From Bacillota bacterium (GTDB taxonomy: Bacteria > Bacillota > Clostridia > Peptostreptococcales > Anaerovoracaceae), in assembly GCA_029266295.1 (NCBI GenBank), contig JAQSXD010000217.1, positions 1-6,483 on the forward strand: 6,483 nucleotides of DNA, in the 5' to 3' direction. The notes below the pieces were generated by a model. The model was not told where the DNA came from. It saw nothing but the letters and a program-made list of their open reading frames with translations, and did no database searches. Made by a program: the position numbers and the translations under genes. Positions 1 through 5,059 of this stretch are shown piece by piece. How positions within the stretch are numbered: position 1 is the first letter of the stretch; each line of letters starts with the position of its first letter.

Positions 1-144
1 GCGGCAATGCCTTATCTTGATGTTTTCCACCACTGCAAGCACTGCAGAGCAGATGCGGCGGGTATAATGGGGAAAAACCATGATATCTCAGCACAGCTAT
101 ACGGGGAAGAACGTCCGGTTCAGGATATTTTTTCTCACGGATGA
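1..144 (+). CDS. nifB: NifB-like radical SAM protein, C-terminal fragment (5' end outside the window)
   Basis: The frame open from base 1 encodes 47 residues and ends with TGA at 142-144. The visible tail contains HCKHCRADAAGIMG, which matches the conserved CxxCRADAxG motif near the C-terminus of NifB, the radical SAM enzyme that builds the 8Fe core of the nitrogenase cofactor. The radical SAM CxxxCxxC motif would lie upstream and cannot be seen. The motif identifies the NifB/NifB-like family but does not prove nitrogen fixation, because NifB-like proteins without nitrogenase are known. About 30 residues follow the motif, ending DIFSHG. I see no convincing intrinsic terminator after the stop, so read-through towards the downstream transporter operon is plausible. 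The family call is fairly firm; the exact role is open. Confidence 0.72.
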   Translation, partial: AAMPYLDVFHHCKHCRADAAGIMGKNHDISAQLYGEERPVQDIFSHG

Positions 145-220
145 TGGTCGGAAATATAAGTTCGTAAAAGTGTTCCATCTCCTTTTGTGATGATGTTTCT
201 GTAGAAAAGGGAATCTGTCC

Positions 221-242
221 AGTAGGAAAGATATCTTCTACT
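221..242. repeat. Imperfect dyad upstream of the transporter promoter
   Basis: AGTAG (221-225) and CTACT (238-242) flank the perfect 10-bp palindrome AAGATATCTT (228-237), with two extra bases (226-227) on the left side. There is no loop and no T-tract, so it does not look like a terminator. It could be a protein-binding dyad. It may also be chance in AT-rich DNA. Confidence 0.3.
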
Positions 243-287
243 AGATAAAAACTGGGTGAAAACTGGATAAAAAATTGGATAAAAAAT
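242..287. repeat. Short tandem repeats of a TGGATAAAAAAT unit, just upstream of the -35 box
   Basis: Two perfect 12-bp copies of TGGATAAAAAAT lie at 264-275 and 276-287. They are preceded by two looser 11-base versions, TAGATAAAAAC (242-252) and TGGGTGAAAAC (253-263). The unit is close to one helical turn, so A-tracts recur on roughly one face of the helix directly upstream of the -35 hexamer at 290. This is the position where UP elements, intrinsic bends or activator sites act. The function is inferred; the repeat is directly visible. Confidence 0.6.
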
Positions 288-301
288 TGTTGACACCCAG
301 T
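251..301. promoter_or_regulatory. 8-bp inverted repeat overlapping the -35 region (candidate operator)
   Basis: ACTGGGTG at 251-258 is the exact reverse complement of CACCCAGT at 294-301. The second arm overlaps the last two bases of the -35 box and the start of the promoter spacer. The arm centres are 43 bp apart, about four helical turns, which would suit a regulator binding both sites on one DNA face. No regulator is identified. Confidence 0.35.
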
Positions 302-318
302 AACAGAAACTATATAAT
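290..318 (+). promoter_or_regulatory. Consensus sigma-A promoter of the cystine-type ABC transporter operon
   Basis: TTGACA at 290-295 and TATAAT at 313-318 are both perfect consensus hexamers, separated by an ideal 17-base spacer. Transcription should start near 325, giving a leader of about 50 bases before the ATG at 377. That leader is too short for an S-box or T-box. Such a strong promoter would normally need repression to be controlled, which fits the dyads around it: 251-301, and ACAATA/TATTGT at 320-325 and 338-343. Confidence 0.88.
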
Positions 319-319
319 C

Positions 320-360
320 ACAATAACATAGTAAACATATTGTAATACTAGGAAATACAA
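320..360. promoter_or_regulatory. Half-site cluster (ACAATA / TATTGT / TACAA) across the transcription start and leader
   Basis: ACAATA (320-325) pairs as an inverted repeat with TATTGT (338-343). TTGTA (340-344) also pairs with TACAA (356-360). The three half-sites recur about every 17-18 bp. Repressor sites often sit here, across the start point. The stretch is AT-rich, so chance cannot be excluded, and I could not match it convincingly to the CymR box of Bacillus. Confidence 0.25.
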
Positions 361-376
361 ATCAAGGAGATGGAAC

Positions 377-1204
377 ATGAAAAAATTTGGAAGAGCACTT
401 ATAATCATTTTTGGATTGGTATTGATCTTTAGCTTTGCAGGCTGCGCTGAAAAAGCTGCAAGTGAAAACAGCGGCAGCGAACCTGTAGAGGAAGTTACTT
501 TGCTTCAGGAAATTCAGGAGAAGGGCGTACTGACAGTAGGCATCGAAGGCACCTATCCGCCTTATACGTATCACGATGAAAGCACTGATGAACTGGCGGG
601 ATATGATGTGGAGATCGCACAGGCCGTCGCAGATAAACTTGGTGTTAAAACAGAATTTGTAGAAACCAAGTGGGACAGTATCATTGCCGGACTTGACGCA
701 AAGCGTTTTGACGCCATCATCAATCAGGTCAGCATCACGCCGGAACGTCAGGAAAAATACGATTTTTCCGAGCCTTATACATATACAAGGGGCGTATTGA
801 TTGTAAATGAGAACAACACTGATATCAAATCCTTCGAAGACCTGAACGGAAAAAGCTCTGCGCAAACGGCCACCAGCAACTGGGCAGGAAAGGCAGAATC
901 CTTTGGAGCAACCATCGTCGGAACCGACGGCTTTAACCAGTCCATTGAGCTGGTATTAACTGGCAGAGCAGATGCGACTATCAACGATGATGTAACCTTC
1001 TACGACTATAGAAATGTCAAGGCAGACGCAAAGGTTAAGATCGCAGCTTATTCCGATGACATCAGCAAGAGTGCTGTATTGATCAGAAAAGGGAATGAGG
1101 AATTTGTAAAAGCTGTGAATGATGCGCTGGATGAATTGCGTGCAGAGGGTAAGCTGAAAGAGATCTCCGAAAAATATTTCGGTGTTGACGTTAGCCAGGA
1201 ATAA
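377..1204 (+). CDS. tcyA: Amino acid (probably cystine) ABC transporter substrate-binding lipoprotein
   Basis: This 275-residue extracytoplasmic solute-binding protein of family 3 captures a polar amino acid outside the cell for the permease and ATPase encoded next. Residues 1-22 form a lipoprotein signal peptide: MKK, a hydrophobic run 7-20, and a lipobox ending AGC, with Cys23 as the lipid anchor. A short acidic/serine linker follows, and the binding domain starts near 41. Cystine-binder features include GIEGTYPPY (55-63), KWDSIIAGLD (98-107), INQVSITPER (115-124, with Arg124 expected to grip the substrate carboxylate), KYDFSEPYT (127-135) and GRADATINDD (196-205). These resemble FliY/TcyA more than glutamine or arginine binders. 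Substrate is inferred from these motifs and from the cysteine-metabolism genes downstream. The ATG has AAGGAG (364-369) seven bases upstream. Length is normal and nothing is missing. Confidence 0.9.
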   Translation: MKKFGRALIIIFGLVLIFSFAGCAEKAASENSGSEPVEEVTLLQEIQEKGVLTVGIEGTYPPYTYHDESTDELAGYDVEIAQAVADKLGVKTEFVETKWDSIIAGLDAKRFDAIINQVSITPERQEKYDFSEPYTYTRGVLIVNENNTDIKSFEDLNGKSSAQTATSNWAGKAESFGATIVGTDGFNQSIELVLTGRADATINDDVTFYDYRNVKADAKVKIAAYSDDISKSAVLIRKGNEEFVKAVNDALDELRAEGKLKEISEKYFGVDVSQE

Positions 1205-1216
1205 GGAGCCGAAAGC

Positions 1217-1885
1217 ATGTTAAATGAGAGGGTCATCAACATACTGCAGGAATCCTTTTTCAAGATTCTGATTCCCGGCATCACCTATACCATCCCATTA
1301 ACCTTGGTCTCCTTCGCCATTGGACTATTCCTTGCGATTCTCGTCGCTTTGGTGCAGGTCAGCAACGTCAGAGTATTGAACCCCCTCGTTAAGTTCTATG
1401 TTTGGATCATTCGTGGTACGCCGCTTCTGGTGCAGATGTTCATCATCTTTTTTGGGCTGCCCAGTTTGGGCATTATGTTAAACTCAATCGTTGCAGCGAT
1501 CATTGCCTTTTCTCTCAATGTCGGAGCCTATGCATCGGAAACCTTAAGGGCGGCAATCCTGTCTGTTCCTGCAGGGCAGATCGAAGCGGGTTCTTCTCTG
1601 GGGATGAACTATTTTCAGGTGCTTCACAGAATTATACTCCCCCAGGCATTTAAGGTATCGGTTCCTCCTTTGTTCAATTCGTTTATTAGTCTGGTGAAGG
1701 ATACCTCTCTGGCATCAAGCATCACCGTAACAGAGATGTTTATGGTATCTCAGCGGATTGCAGCAAAGACCTATGAACCTTTAGCGCTCTACTGTGAGGT
1801 CGCAGTGATCTATCTGATCTTCTGCACCGTGCTCACAAAGGTACAGCACCGGACAGAAAAATGGCTGAAACTGGAACAGGGTTGA
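1217..1885 (+). CDS. tcyB: Amino acid (probably cystine) ABC transporter permease
   Basis: This 222-residue membrane subunit of a polar amino acid importer (HisM/GlnP/TcyB type) probably works as a homodimer, since only one permease gene is present. Hydrophobic segments lie at about 17-45, 62-82, 86-106, 145-160 and 186-206. The family hallmark RGTPLLVQ is at 66-73. The cytoplasmic EAA loop that docks on the ATPase runs from about 123 (EAGSSLGMNYFQVLHRIILP) to 142 and is intact. AAGGAG at 1203-1208 overlaps the stop of the preceding gene (TAA 1202-1204) and lies eight bases before the ATG, so translation is probably coupled. Specificity is inferred from the binding protein; the permease alone only shows the polar amino acid family. 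Confidence 0.9.
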   Translation: MLNERVINILQESFFKILIPGITYTIPLTLVSFAIGLFLAILVALVQVSNVRVLNPLVKFYVWIIRGTPLLVQMFIIFFGLPSLGIMLNSIVAAIIAFSLNVGAYASETLRAAILSVPAGQIEAGSSLGMNYFQVLHRIILPQAFKVSVPPLFNSFISLVKDTSLASSITVTEMFMVSQRIAAKTYEPLALYCEVAVIYLIFCTVLTKVQHRTEKWLKLEQG

Positions 1886-1900
1886 TAAGGAGTCGGACAG

Positions 1901-2638
1901 ATGCTACAAATAAGAAATTTAAGAAAGAAATATGAAGACCTGCAAGTAATCAATGGGATCAATGTAGACATTGAATCAAACAAGACGACTGTAATCATCG
2001 GACCTTCTGGATCGGGGAAAACAACACTCTTGCGATCCTTGAATCTTCTGACCATACCGGATAGCGGAGACATCAGTATGAATGATTCGACATTGCATTT
2101 TGGAGAAAAACAACCGCTGCAGAAAAAGCAGATTATTGAATTCAGAAAAAAAACTGGCATGGTATTTCAGAGTTTTAACCTTTTCTCCCATCGGACTGTA
2201 ATAGAAAATATTATTGAAGGACCTGTGACGGTATTGAAAAAGAAAAAGGCAGAGGCGATCCAAGAAGGAATGGCGCTTCTGGAAAAGGTAGGTCTTGCAG
2301 AAAAAGCCAATCAGTATCCTAGACAGCTGTCCGGCGGTCAGCAGCAGAGAGTTGCAATTGCCCGGGCGCTGGCGATGAAACCGGAGGTTCTGCTCTTTGA
2401 TGAACCCACAAGTGCACTGGATCCAGAACTGGAAATCGAAGTTCTGGAGATCATCAGAACCCTTGTAAAAGAGCATTATACCATCGTAATTGTGACACAT
2501 AAGATGGGCTTCGCCAAAGAAGTGGCCGATCACGTGATCTTTCTCGAAAACGGAAACATTCTCGAGCAAGGAAGCTTTTCGTCACTCTGCCAATCTGGCA
2601 ATGAACGCATCAATAAGTTCTTGACCTCTTTGCAATGA
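1901..2638 (+). CDS. tcyC: Amino acid (probably cystine) ABC transporter ATP-binding protein
   Basis: This 245-residue cytoplasmic ATPase powers the importer. Every nucleotide-binding motif is present: Walker A GPSGSGKT (34-41, Lys40), Q-loop Gln90 in MVFQSFNLF, signature LSGGQ (143-147), Walker B VLLFDEP (163-169, catalytic Glu168), D-loop SALDP (171-175) and H-loop His200. Length and motifs match the GlnQ/HisP/TcyC group of polar amino acid ATPases. The region around 61-80 (NDSTLHFGEKQPLQKKQIIE) contains the longer insertion common in this subfamily. Its start follows the permease stop by 15 bases, with AAGGAG at 1887-1892 eight bases before the ATG. It is the last gene of the operon, followed at once by a terminator. 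Confidence 0.93.
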   Translation: MLQIRNLRKKYEDLQVINGINVDIESNKTTVIIGPSGSGKTTLLRSLNLLTIPDSGDISMNDSTLHFGEKQPLQKKQIIEFRKKTGMVFQSFNLFSHRTVIENIIEGPVTVLKKKKAEAIQEGMALLEKVGLAEKANQYPRQLSGGQQQRVAIARALAMKPEVLLFDEPTSALDPELEIEVLEIIRTLVKEHYTIVIVTHKMGFAKEVADHVIFLENGNILEQGSFSSLCQSGNERINKFLTSLQ

Positions 2639-2642
2639 CGGC

Positions 2643-2680
2643 ATGCGGTTCCCGGCAGCGGCCCGGGAACCGCGTTTCTC
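2643..2680 (+). terminator. Intrinsic terminator after the ABC transporter operon
   Basis: GCGGTTCCCGG (2645-2655) pairs perfectly with CCGGGAACCGC (2663-2673), leaving a 7-base loop. The stem can extend by one G-U and one A-U pair. It starts seven bases after the ATPase stop. The tail (GTTTCTCTCTGT) is pyrimidine-rich rather than pure T, so some read-through into the next operon is possible. Confidence 0.8.
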
Positions 2681-2693
2681 TCTGTGAAAAATT

Positions 2694-2721
2694 TTAACAA
2701 AGATATATCAATATTGATTTT
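2694..2721 (+). promoter_or_regulatory. Weak candidate promoter of the mccB-mccA pair
   Basis: TTAACA at 2694-2699 matches the -35 consensus at five of six positions. GATTTT at 2716-2721, after a 16-base spacer, matches -10 at only three positions (A2, T3, T6). No better pair is visible between 2674 and 2783. The pair may instead depend on read-through or on an activator. Confidence 0.3.
2707..2718. promoter_or_regulatory. 12-bp perfect palindrome upstream of mccB (candidate operator)
   Basis: ATCAATATTGAT is a perfect 12-bp palindrome. It falls in the spacer and -10 region of the candidate promoter, a natural repressor position. Its core CAATATTG resembles the ACAATA/TATTGT half-sites in front of the transporter operon (320-343), so one regulator may control both, but this rests on short AT-rich matches. 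Confidence 0.35.
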
Positions 2722-2783
2722 AGGGCGTGAATCAAGTTTTCCATACTCGATTCGCAGCAGATATGTAAAGGAAGGGATATAAA

Positions 2784-3944
2784 ATGAAAACTGAGACTGA
2801 CATGCGTACCTTACTGATCCATGGAGGAATTGACGGAGATGATGTGACGGGAGCGGTGAATGTTCCGATTTATCAAACATCAACGTATGAGCAGGATGCT
2901 CTGGGTGAGCTGAGAGGTGGCTATGAATACTCAAGGAGTGCCAACCCCACCAGAAAAGCGCTGGAGATGTTGATTGCAGATTTGGAGAAGGGAACGGATG
3001 GATTTGCCTTCGCATCGGGACTTGCCGCAATTACGGCGGTGTTCCACCTATTTAAAAGCGGAGATACCATCGTCATTTCCAATAATGTATACGGAGGAAC
3101 CTTTCGGCTGCTGAATAAAGTATTCCCGCAGTTTGGTCTGAACTTTAAAATCGTCGATACCTCAAATCTGGAGGAAGTAAAACAGGCTGTCTCGGAGGAT
3201 GTAAAAGCATTTTTAATCGAATCCCCAGCGAATCCTTTAATGACCATCACTGATATAAAGGCGGTTGCAGAAATCGCAAAGGAAAACGGCATTCTTACCA
3301 TTGTTGACAATACTTTTATGACGCCTTATCTGCAAAGACCGATTGCGCTTGGAGCGGACATCGTCGTTCATAGCGCAACAAAATATCTTGGAGGACACAG
3401 TGACCTGATTGCCGGTCTTGCCGTCACAAACAACAACGAACTGGCAGAACGTCTTGGATTTACGCAAAACGCTACCGGAGGAATCCTGCAGCCCTTTGAC
3501 TCATTTCTTCTGATCAGAGGAATTAAGACCTTGTCTGTCAGAATGGACCGTCACATTGAAAATGCCAGGTACATCGCGGAATTTTTAAAAGGCCACCCTG
3601 CTGCGGATCAGGTATATTACCCTGGATTAGCAGATTCAGAGGGCTACGAGATCAATCGCAGGCAGGCTGACGGCCCGGGGGCGATGATATCCTTCCGTCT
3701 GAACGAAGGATACGATCTGAAAAAATTCTTTGCCTCTCTGAAAGTGGCAAAGCTGGCGGAAAGTCTGGGCGGTGTGGAATCCCTCGTTTGCCATCCGGCT
3801 TCGATGACCCATGCATCCATTCCTGAAGAAGTAAGAGATAAGGTGGGCATCACATACAATCTCGTTCGCTACTCACCCGGGCTGGAAGCGAAGGAAGATC
3901 TGGTAAGAGATTTGGAAAACGCCTTTCTGGAGAGCAGGAGGTAA
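2784..3944 (+). CDS. mccB: Cystathionine gamma-lyase / gamma-synthase family PLP enzyme (MccB-like)
   Basis: This 386-residue fold-type I PLP enzyme of the Cys/Met metabolism family probably splits cystathionine to cysteine, 2-oxobutyrate and ammonia, and may also release sulfide from cysteine. Visible motifs in order: YEYSRSANPTR (47-57, Tyr49 and Arg51 contact the PLP phosphate of the partner subunit), FASGLAA (76-82), ESPANP (146-151), VDNTF (174-178, Asp175 to the PLP ring nitrogen), SATKYLGGHSD (197-207, Lys200 the PLP Schiff base), SLGGVESL (327-334), MTHASIP (341-347) and RYSPGLE (362-368). Sequence alone cannot cleanly separate gamma-lyase, gamma-synthase and O-acetylhomoserine sulfhydrylase, but the downstream MccA-like gene favours the lyase. 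Cys336 sits where human gamma-lyase has Glu339. The ATG follows GGAAGGG (about 2769-2775) with about eight bases between. Confidence 0.88.
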   Translation: MKTETDMRTLLIHGGIDGDDVTGAVNVPIYQTSTYEQDALGELRGGYEYSRSANPTRKALEMLIADLEKGTDGFAFASGLAAITAVFHLFKSGDTIVISNNVYGGTFRLLNKVFPQFGLNFKIVDTSNLEEVKQAVSEDVKAFLIESPANPLMTITDIKAVAEIAKENGILTIVDNTFMTPYLQRPIALGADIVVHSATKYLGGHSDLIAGLAVTNNNELAERLGFTQNATGGILQPFDSFLLIRGIKTLSVRMDRHIENARYIAEFLKGHPAADQVYYPGLADSEGYEINRRQADGPGAMISFRLNEGYDLKKFFASLKVAKLAESLGGVESLVCHPASMTHASIPEEVRDKVGITYNLVRYSPGLEAKEDLVRDLENAFLESRR

Positions 3945-3948
3945 TTCC

Positions 3949-4878
3949 ATGGGATCGCAGACCTATTACAACGGTGTTTCTGAATTGATCGGGAATACGC
4001 CCTTATTGAAGCTGAATCACCTTGCAGTTCCGGACGGTGTGAATCTGTATGCAAAACTGGAGTATTACAACCCGGGCGGCAGCGTAAAAGACAGAATTGG
4101 TCTGTCCATGATTGAGGATGCAGAAAGAAAGGGTTTGCTGCAGAAAGGTTCCACCATCATTGAAGCCACAGCCGGAAATACGGGACTTGGAATCGCTGTT
4201 GCAGCCATTAACAAAGGGTACCGGATTCTTTTCGTGGTACCGGAAAAGTTCTCCGTGGAAAAGCAGATTTTAATGAAGGCGCTGGGGGCTGAGATTATCA
4301 ACACCTCCAGAGAAGAGGGAATGCGGGGGGCCATGAACAAAGCTCGTGAGCTGAGAGAAGAAATTCCTGGAGCCATTGAGCTTGCACAGTTCGTTAATCC
4401 GGCAAACCCCCGGATTCATTATGAAGCCACCGGGGCTGAAATCTTCGCGGCTTTGGATGGCAACATTGACTATCTTGTAGCCGGGGCAGGAAGCGGAGGT
4501 ACTTTCACAGGGGTGGTACGGTATCTAAAGGAGAGAATCCCCGGCGTAAAGGGAATTCTTGCAGATCCTGAAGGTTCTTCTATGGGCGGCGGAGATGCGC
4601 ACTGCTATAATATTGAGGGCATCGGAAATGACTTCATTCCCGAAACCATGGATATGAGCCTGGTGGATGATGTGATTAAGGTGACAGACAAGGATGCCTT
4701 TGACACAGTAAAACTACTTGCCGCCAAGGAAGGACTGATTACAGGGTCTTCCTCAGGAGCAGCTGCGGCTGCGGCACTCCGTCTTGCAAAACAAACTTCA
4801 GGAGGCAATATTGTTACCGTTCTTCCGGATCGGGGAGACCGGTATTTTAGTAAAAATATATTTGGAACAAACGGATAG
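3949..4878 (+). CDS. mccA: Cysteine synthase / cystathionine beta-synthase family PLP enzyme (MccA-like)
   Basis: This 309-residue fold-type II PLP enzyme probably makes cystathionine from homocysteine and (acetyl)serine, feeding the gamma-lyase encoded just before it. Motifs: GNTPLLKL (15-22), NPGGSVKDR (41-49, Lys47 forms the PLP Schiff base), TAGNTG (74-79, the substrate loop), VPEKFSVEKQ (97-106), GAGSGGTFTG (179-188, binds PLP phosphate), EGIGNDFIP (223-231) and GSSSGAA (266-272). The VPEKxSxEK and EGIGxDFIP segments resemble cystathionine beta-synthase and Bacillus MccA (YrhA) more than CysK. There are no C-terminal CBS regulatory domains, as in bacterial MccA. The canonical TSGNTG loop reads TAGNTG. 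AGGAGGT (3936-3942) reaches into the preceding stop (TAA 3942-3944), and only four bases separate the genes, so translation is coupled. O-acetylserine thiol-lyase activity is the main alternative. Confidence 0.87.
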   Translation: MGSQTYYNGVSELIGNTPLLKLNHLAVPDGVNLYAKLEYYNPGGSVKDRIGLSMIEDAERKGLLQKGSTIIEATAGNTGLGIAVAAINKGYRILFVVPEKFSVEKQILMKALGAEIINTSREEGMRGAMNKARELREEIPGAIELAQFVNPANPRIHYEATGAEIFAALDGNIDYLVAGAGSGGTFTGVVRYLKERIPGVKGILADPEGSSMGGGDAHCYNIEGIGNDFIPETMDMSLVDDVIKVTDKDAFDTVKLLAAKEGLITGSSSGAAAAAALRLAKQTSGGNIVTVLPDRGDRYFSKNIFGTNG

Positions 4879-4933
4879 CGATACAGAAGAGATCATAAAG
4901 ACAATCAATCAATCCCATAATCCAAATTCAGAT

Positions 4934-4960
4934 GCGCGCCCTTAAGGGGCGCGTTTTTAT
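4934..4960 (+). terminator. Intrinsic terminator after mccA
   Basis: CGCGCCC (4935-4941) pairs with GGGCGCG (4947-4953) around the loop TTAAG, followed immediately by five T and then AT. This is a textbook rho-independent terminator and closes the PLP-enzyme operon 56 bases after the stop. Confidence 0.93.
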
Positions 4961-4969
4961 CTCATGCCA

Positions 4970-4997
4970 TTGTAACTTTCTGACGAAAGTGTATAAT
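4970..4997 (+). promoter_or_regulatory. Sigma-A promoter for the AEC permease and ammonium transporter
   Basis: TTGTAA (4970-4975, four of six -35 positions) and a perfect TATAAT (4992-4997) are separated by 16 bases. They lie just after the mccA terminator and give a start near 5004 and a leader of about 55 bases. The layout fits a new transcription unit. Confidence 0.7.
4975..4990. promoter_or_regulatory. Dyad filling the promoter spacer (candidate operator)
   Basis: ACTTTC (4975-4980) and GAAAGT (4985-4990) form a perfect 6-bp inverted repeat around TGAC. It occupies almost the whole spacer between the -35 and -10 boxes. A repressor bound here would block RNA polymerase. The spacer is 16 bases, not the 19-20 used by MerR-type activators, so repression is more likely. 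Confidence 0.4.
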
Positions 4998-5059
4998 TAG
5001 GAAGTGAAATTCTTGTCACAGTGATCGTAGAGTTCCATCGCATAATGTGAGGTATTATT

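Larger units (their letters stand above)
171..377. repeat. 14-bp perfect inverted repeat, one arm covering the ribosome binding site of the transporter operon
   Basis: TGTTCCATCTCCTT at 171-184 is the exact reverse complement of AAGGAGATGGAACA at 364-377. The second arm contains the Shine-Dalgarno sequence and the A of the ATG start codon of the binding-protein gene. The arms are separated by 179 bases that include the promoter at 290-318. Only transcripts starting upstream of 171 carry both arms. A 14-bp stem could then hide the start site. The pairing is seen directly; a regulatory role is inferred. Confidence 0.55.

Noticed and set aside
1..178. Open minus-strand frame (about 59 codons from ATG at 178) covering the NifB-like tail
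   Set aside because: The plus strand carries the specific CxxCRADA motif. The minus-strand Shine-Dalgarno-like AAGGAG abuts its ATG with no spacing, and the product resembles nothing I know. It is treated as the antisense shadow of the NifB-like gene.
181..211. Possible terminator after the NifB-like gene (CCTTTT ... AAAAGG)
   Set aside because: The stem is six to seven mostly A-T pairs with an 18-base loop and no following T-tract, too weak to call a terminator.
242..287. Tandem repeats considered as a CRISPR or iteron array
   Set aside because: The units are only 11-12 bp, adjacent without spacers, and only two are perfect. They directly precede a -35 box, so a promoter-linked role fits better.
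325..376. S-box, T-box or other riboswitch in the transporter leader
   Set aside because: The leader from the consensus promoter is only about 50 bases, with no terminator hairpin or conserved riboswitch core.
362..865. 167-codon minus-strand open frame opposite the binding-protein gene
   Set aside because: It lies antisense to a clear lipoprotein with full family motifs. The protein is Cys/Phe-rich with no recognisable domain and has no supporting start signal.
1976..2569. 197-codon minus-strand open frame opposite the ATPase gene
   Set aside because: The plus strand encodes all ABC ATPase motifs here. The antisense frame is low in recognisable structure and is a shadow.
2674..2783. S-box or T-box upstream of mccB
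   Set aside because: Only about 110 bases are available, with no T-box sequence and no terminator/antiterminator pair. The only hairpin (2727-2755) is a short 7-bp stem with a wobble pair and a large loop.
2530..3030. 166-codon minus-strand frame spanning the terminator and the start of mccB
   Set aside because: It crosses a strong terminator and two real genes, is rich in His/Pro/Ser typical of antisense translation, and has no family resemblance.
5016..5024. TCAC-A-GTGA pseudo-palindrome in the AEC leader
   Set aside because: Nine bases with no repeat elsewhere in the window; too short to support a site.
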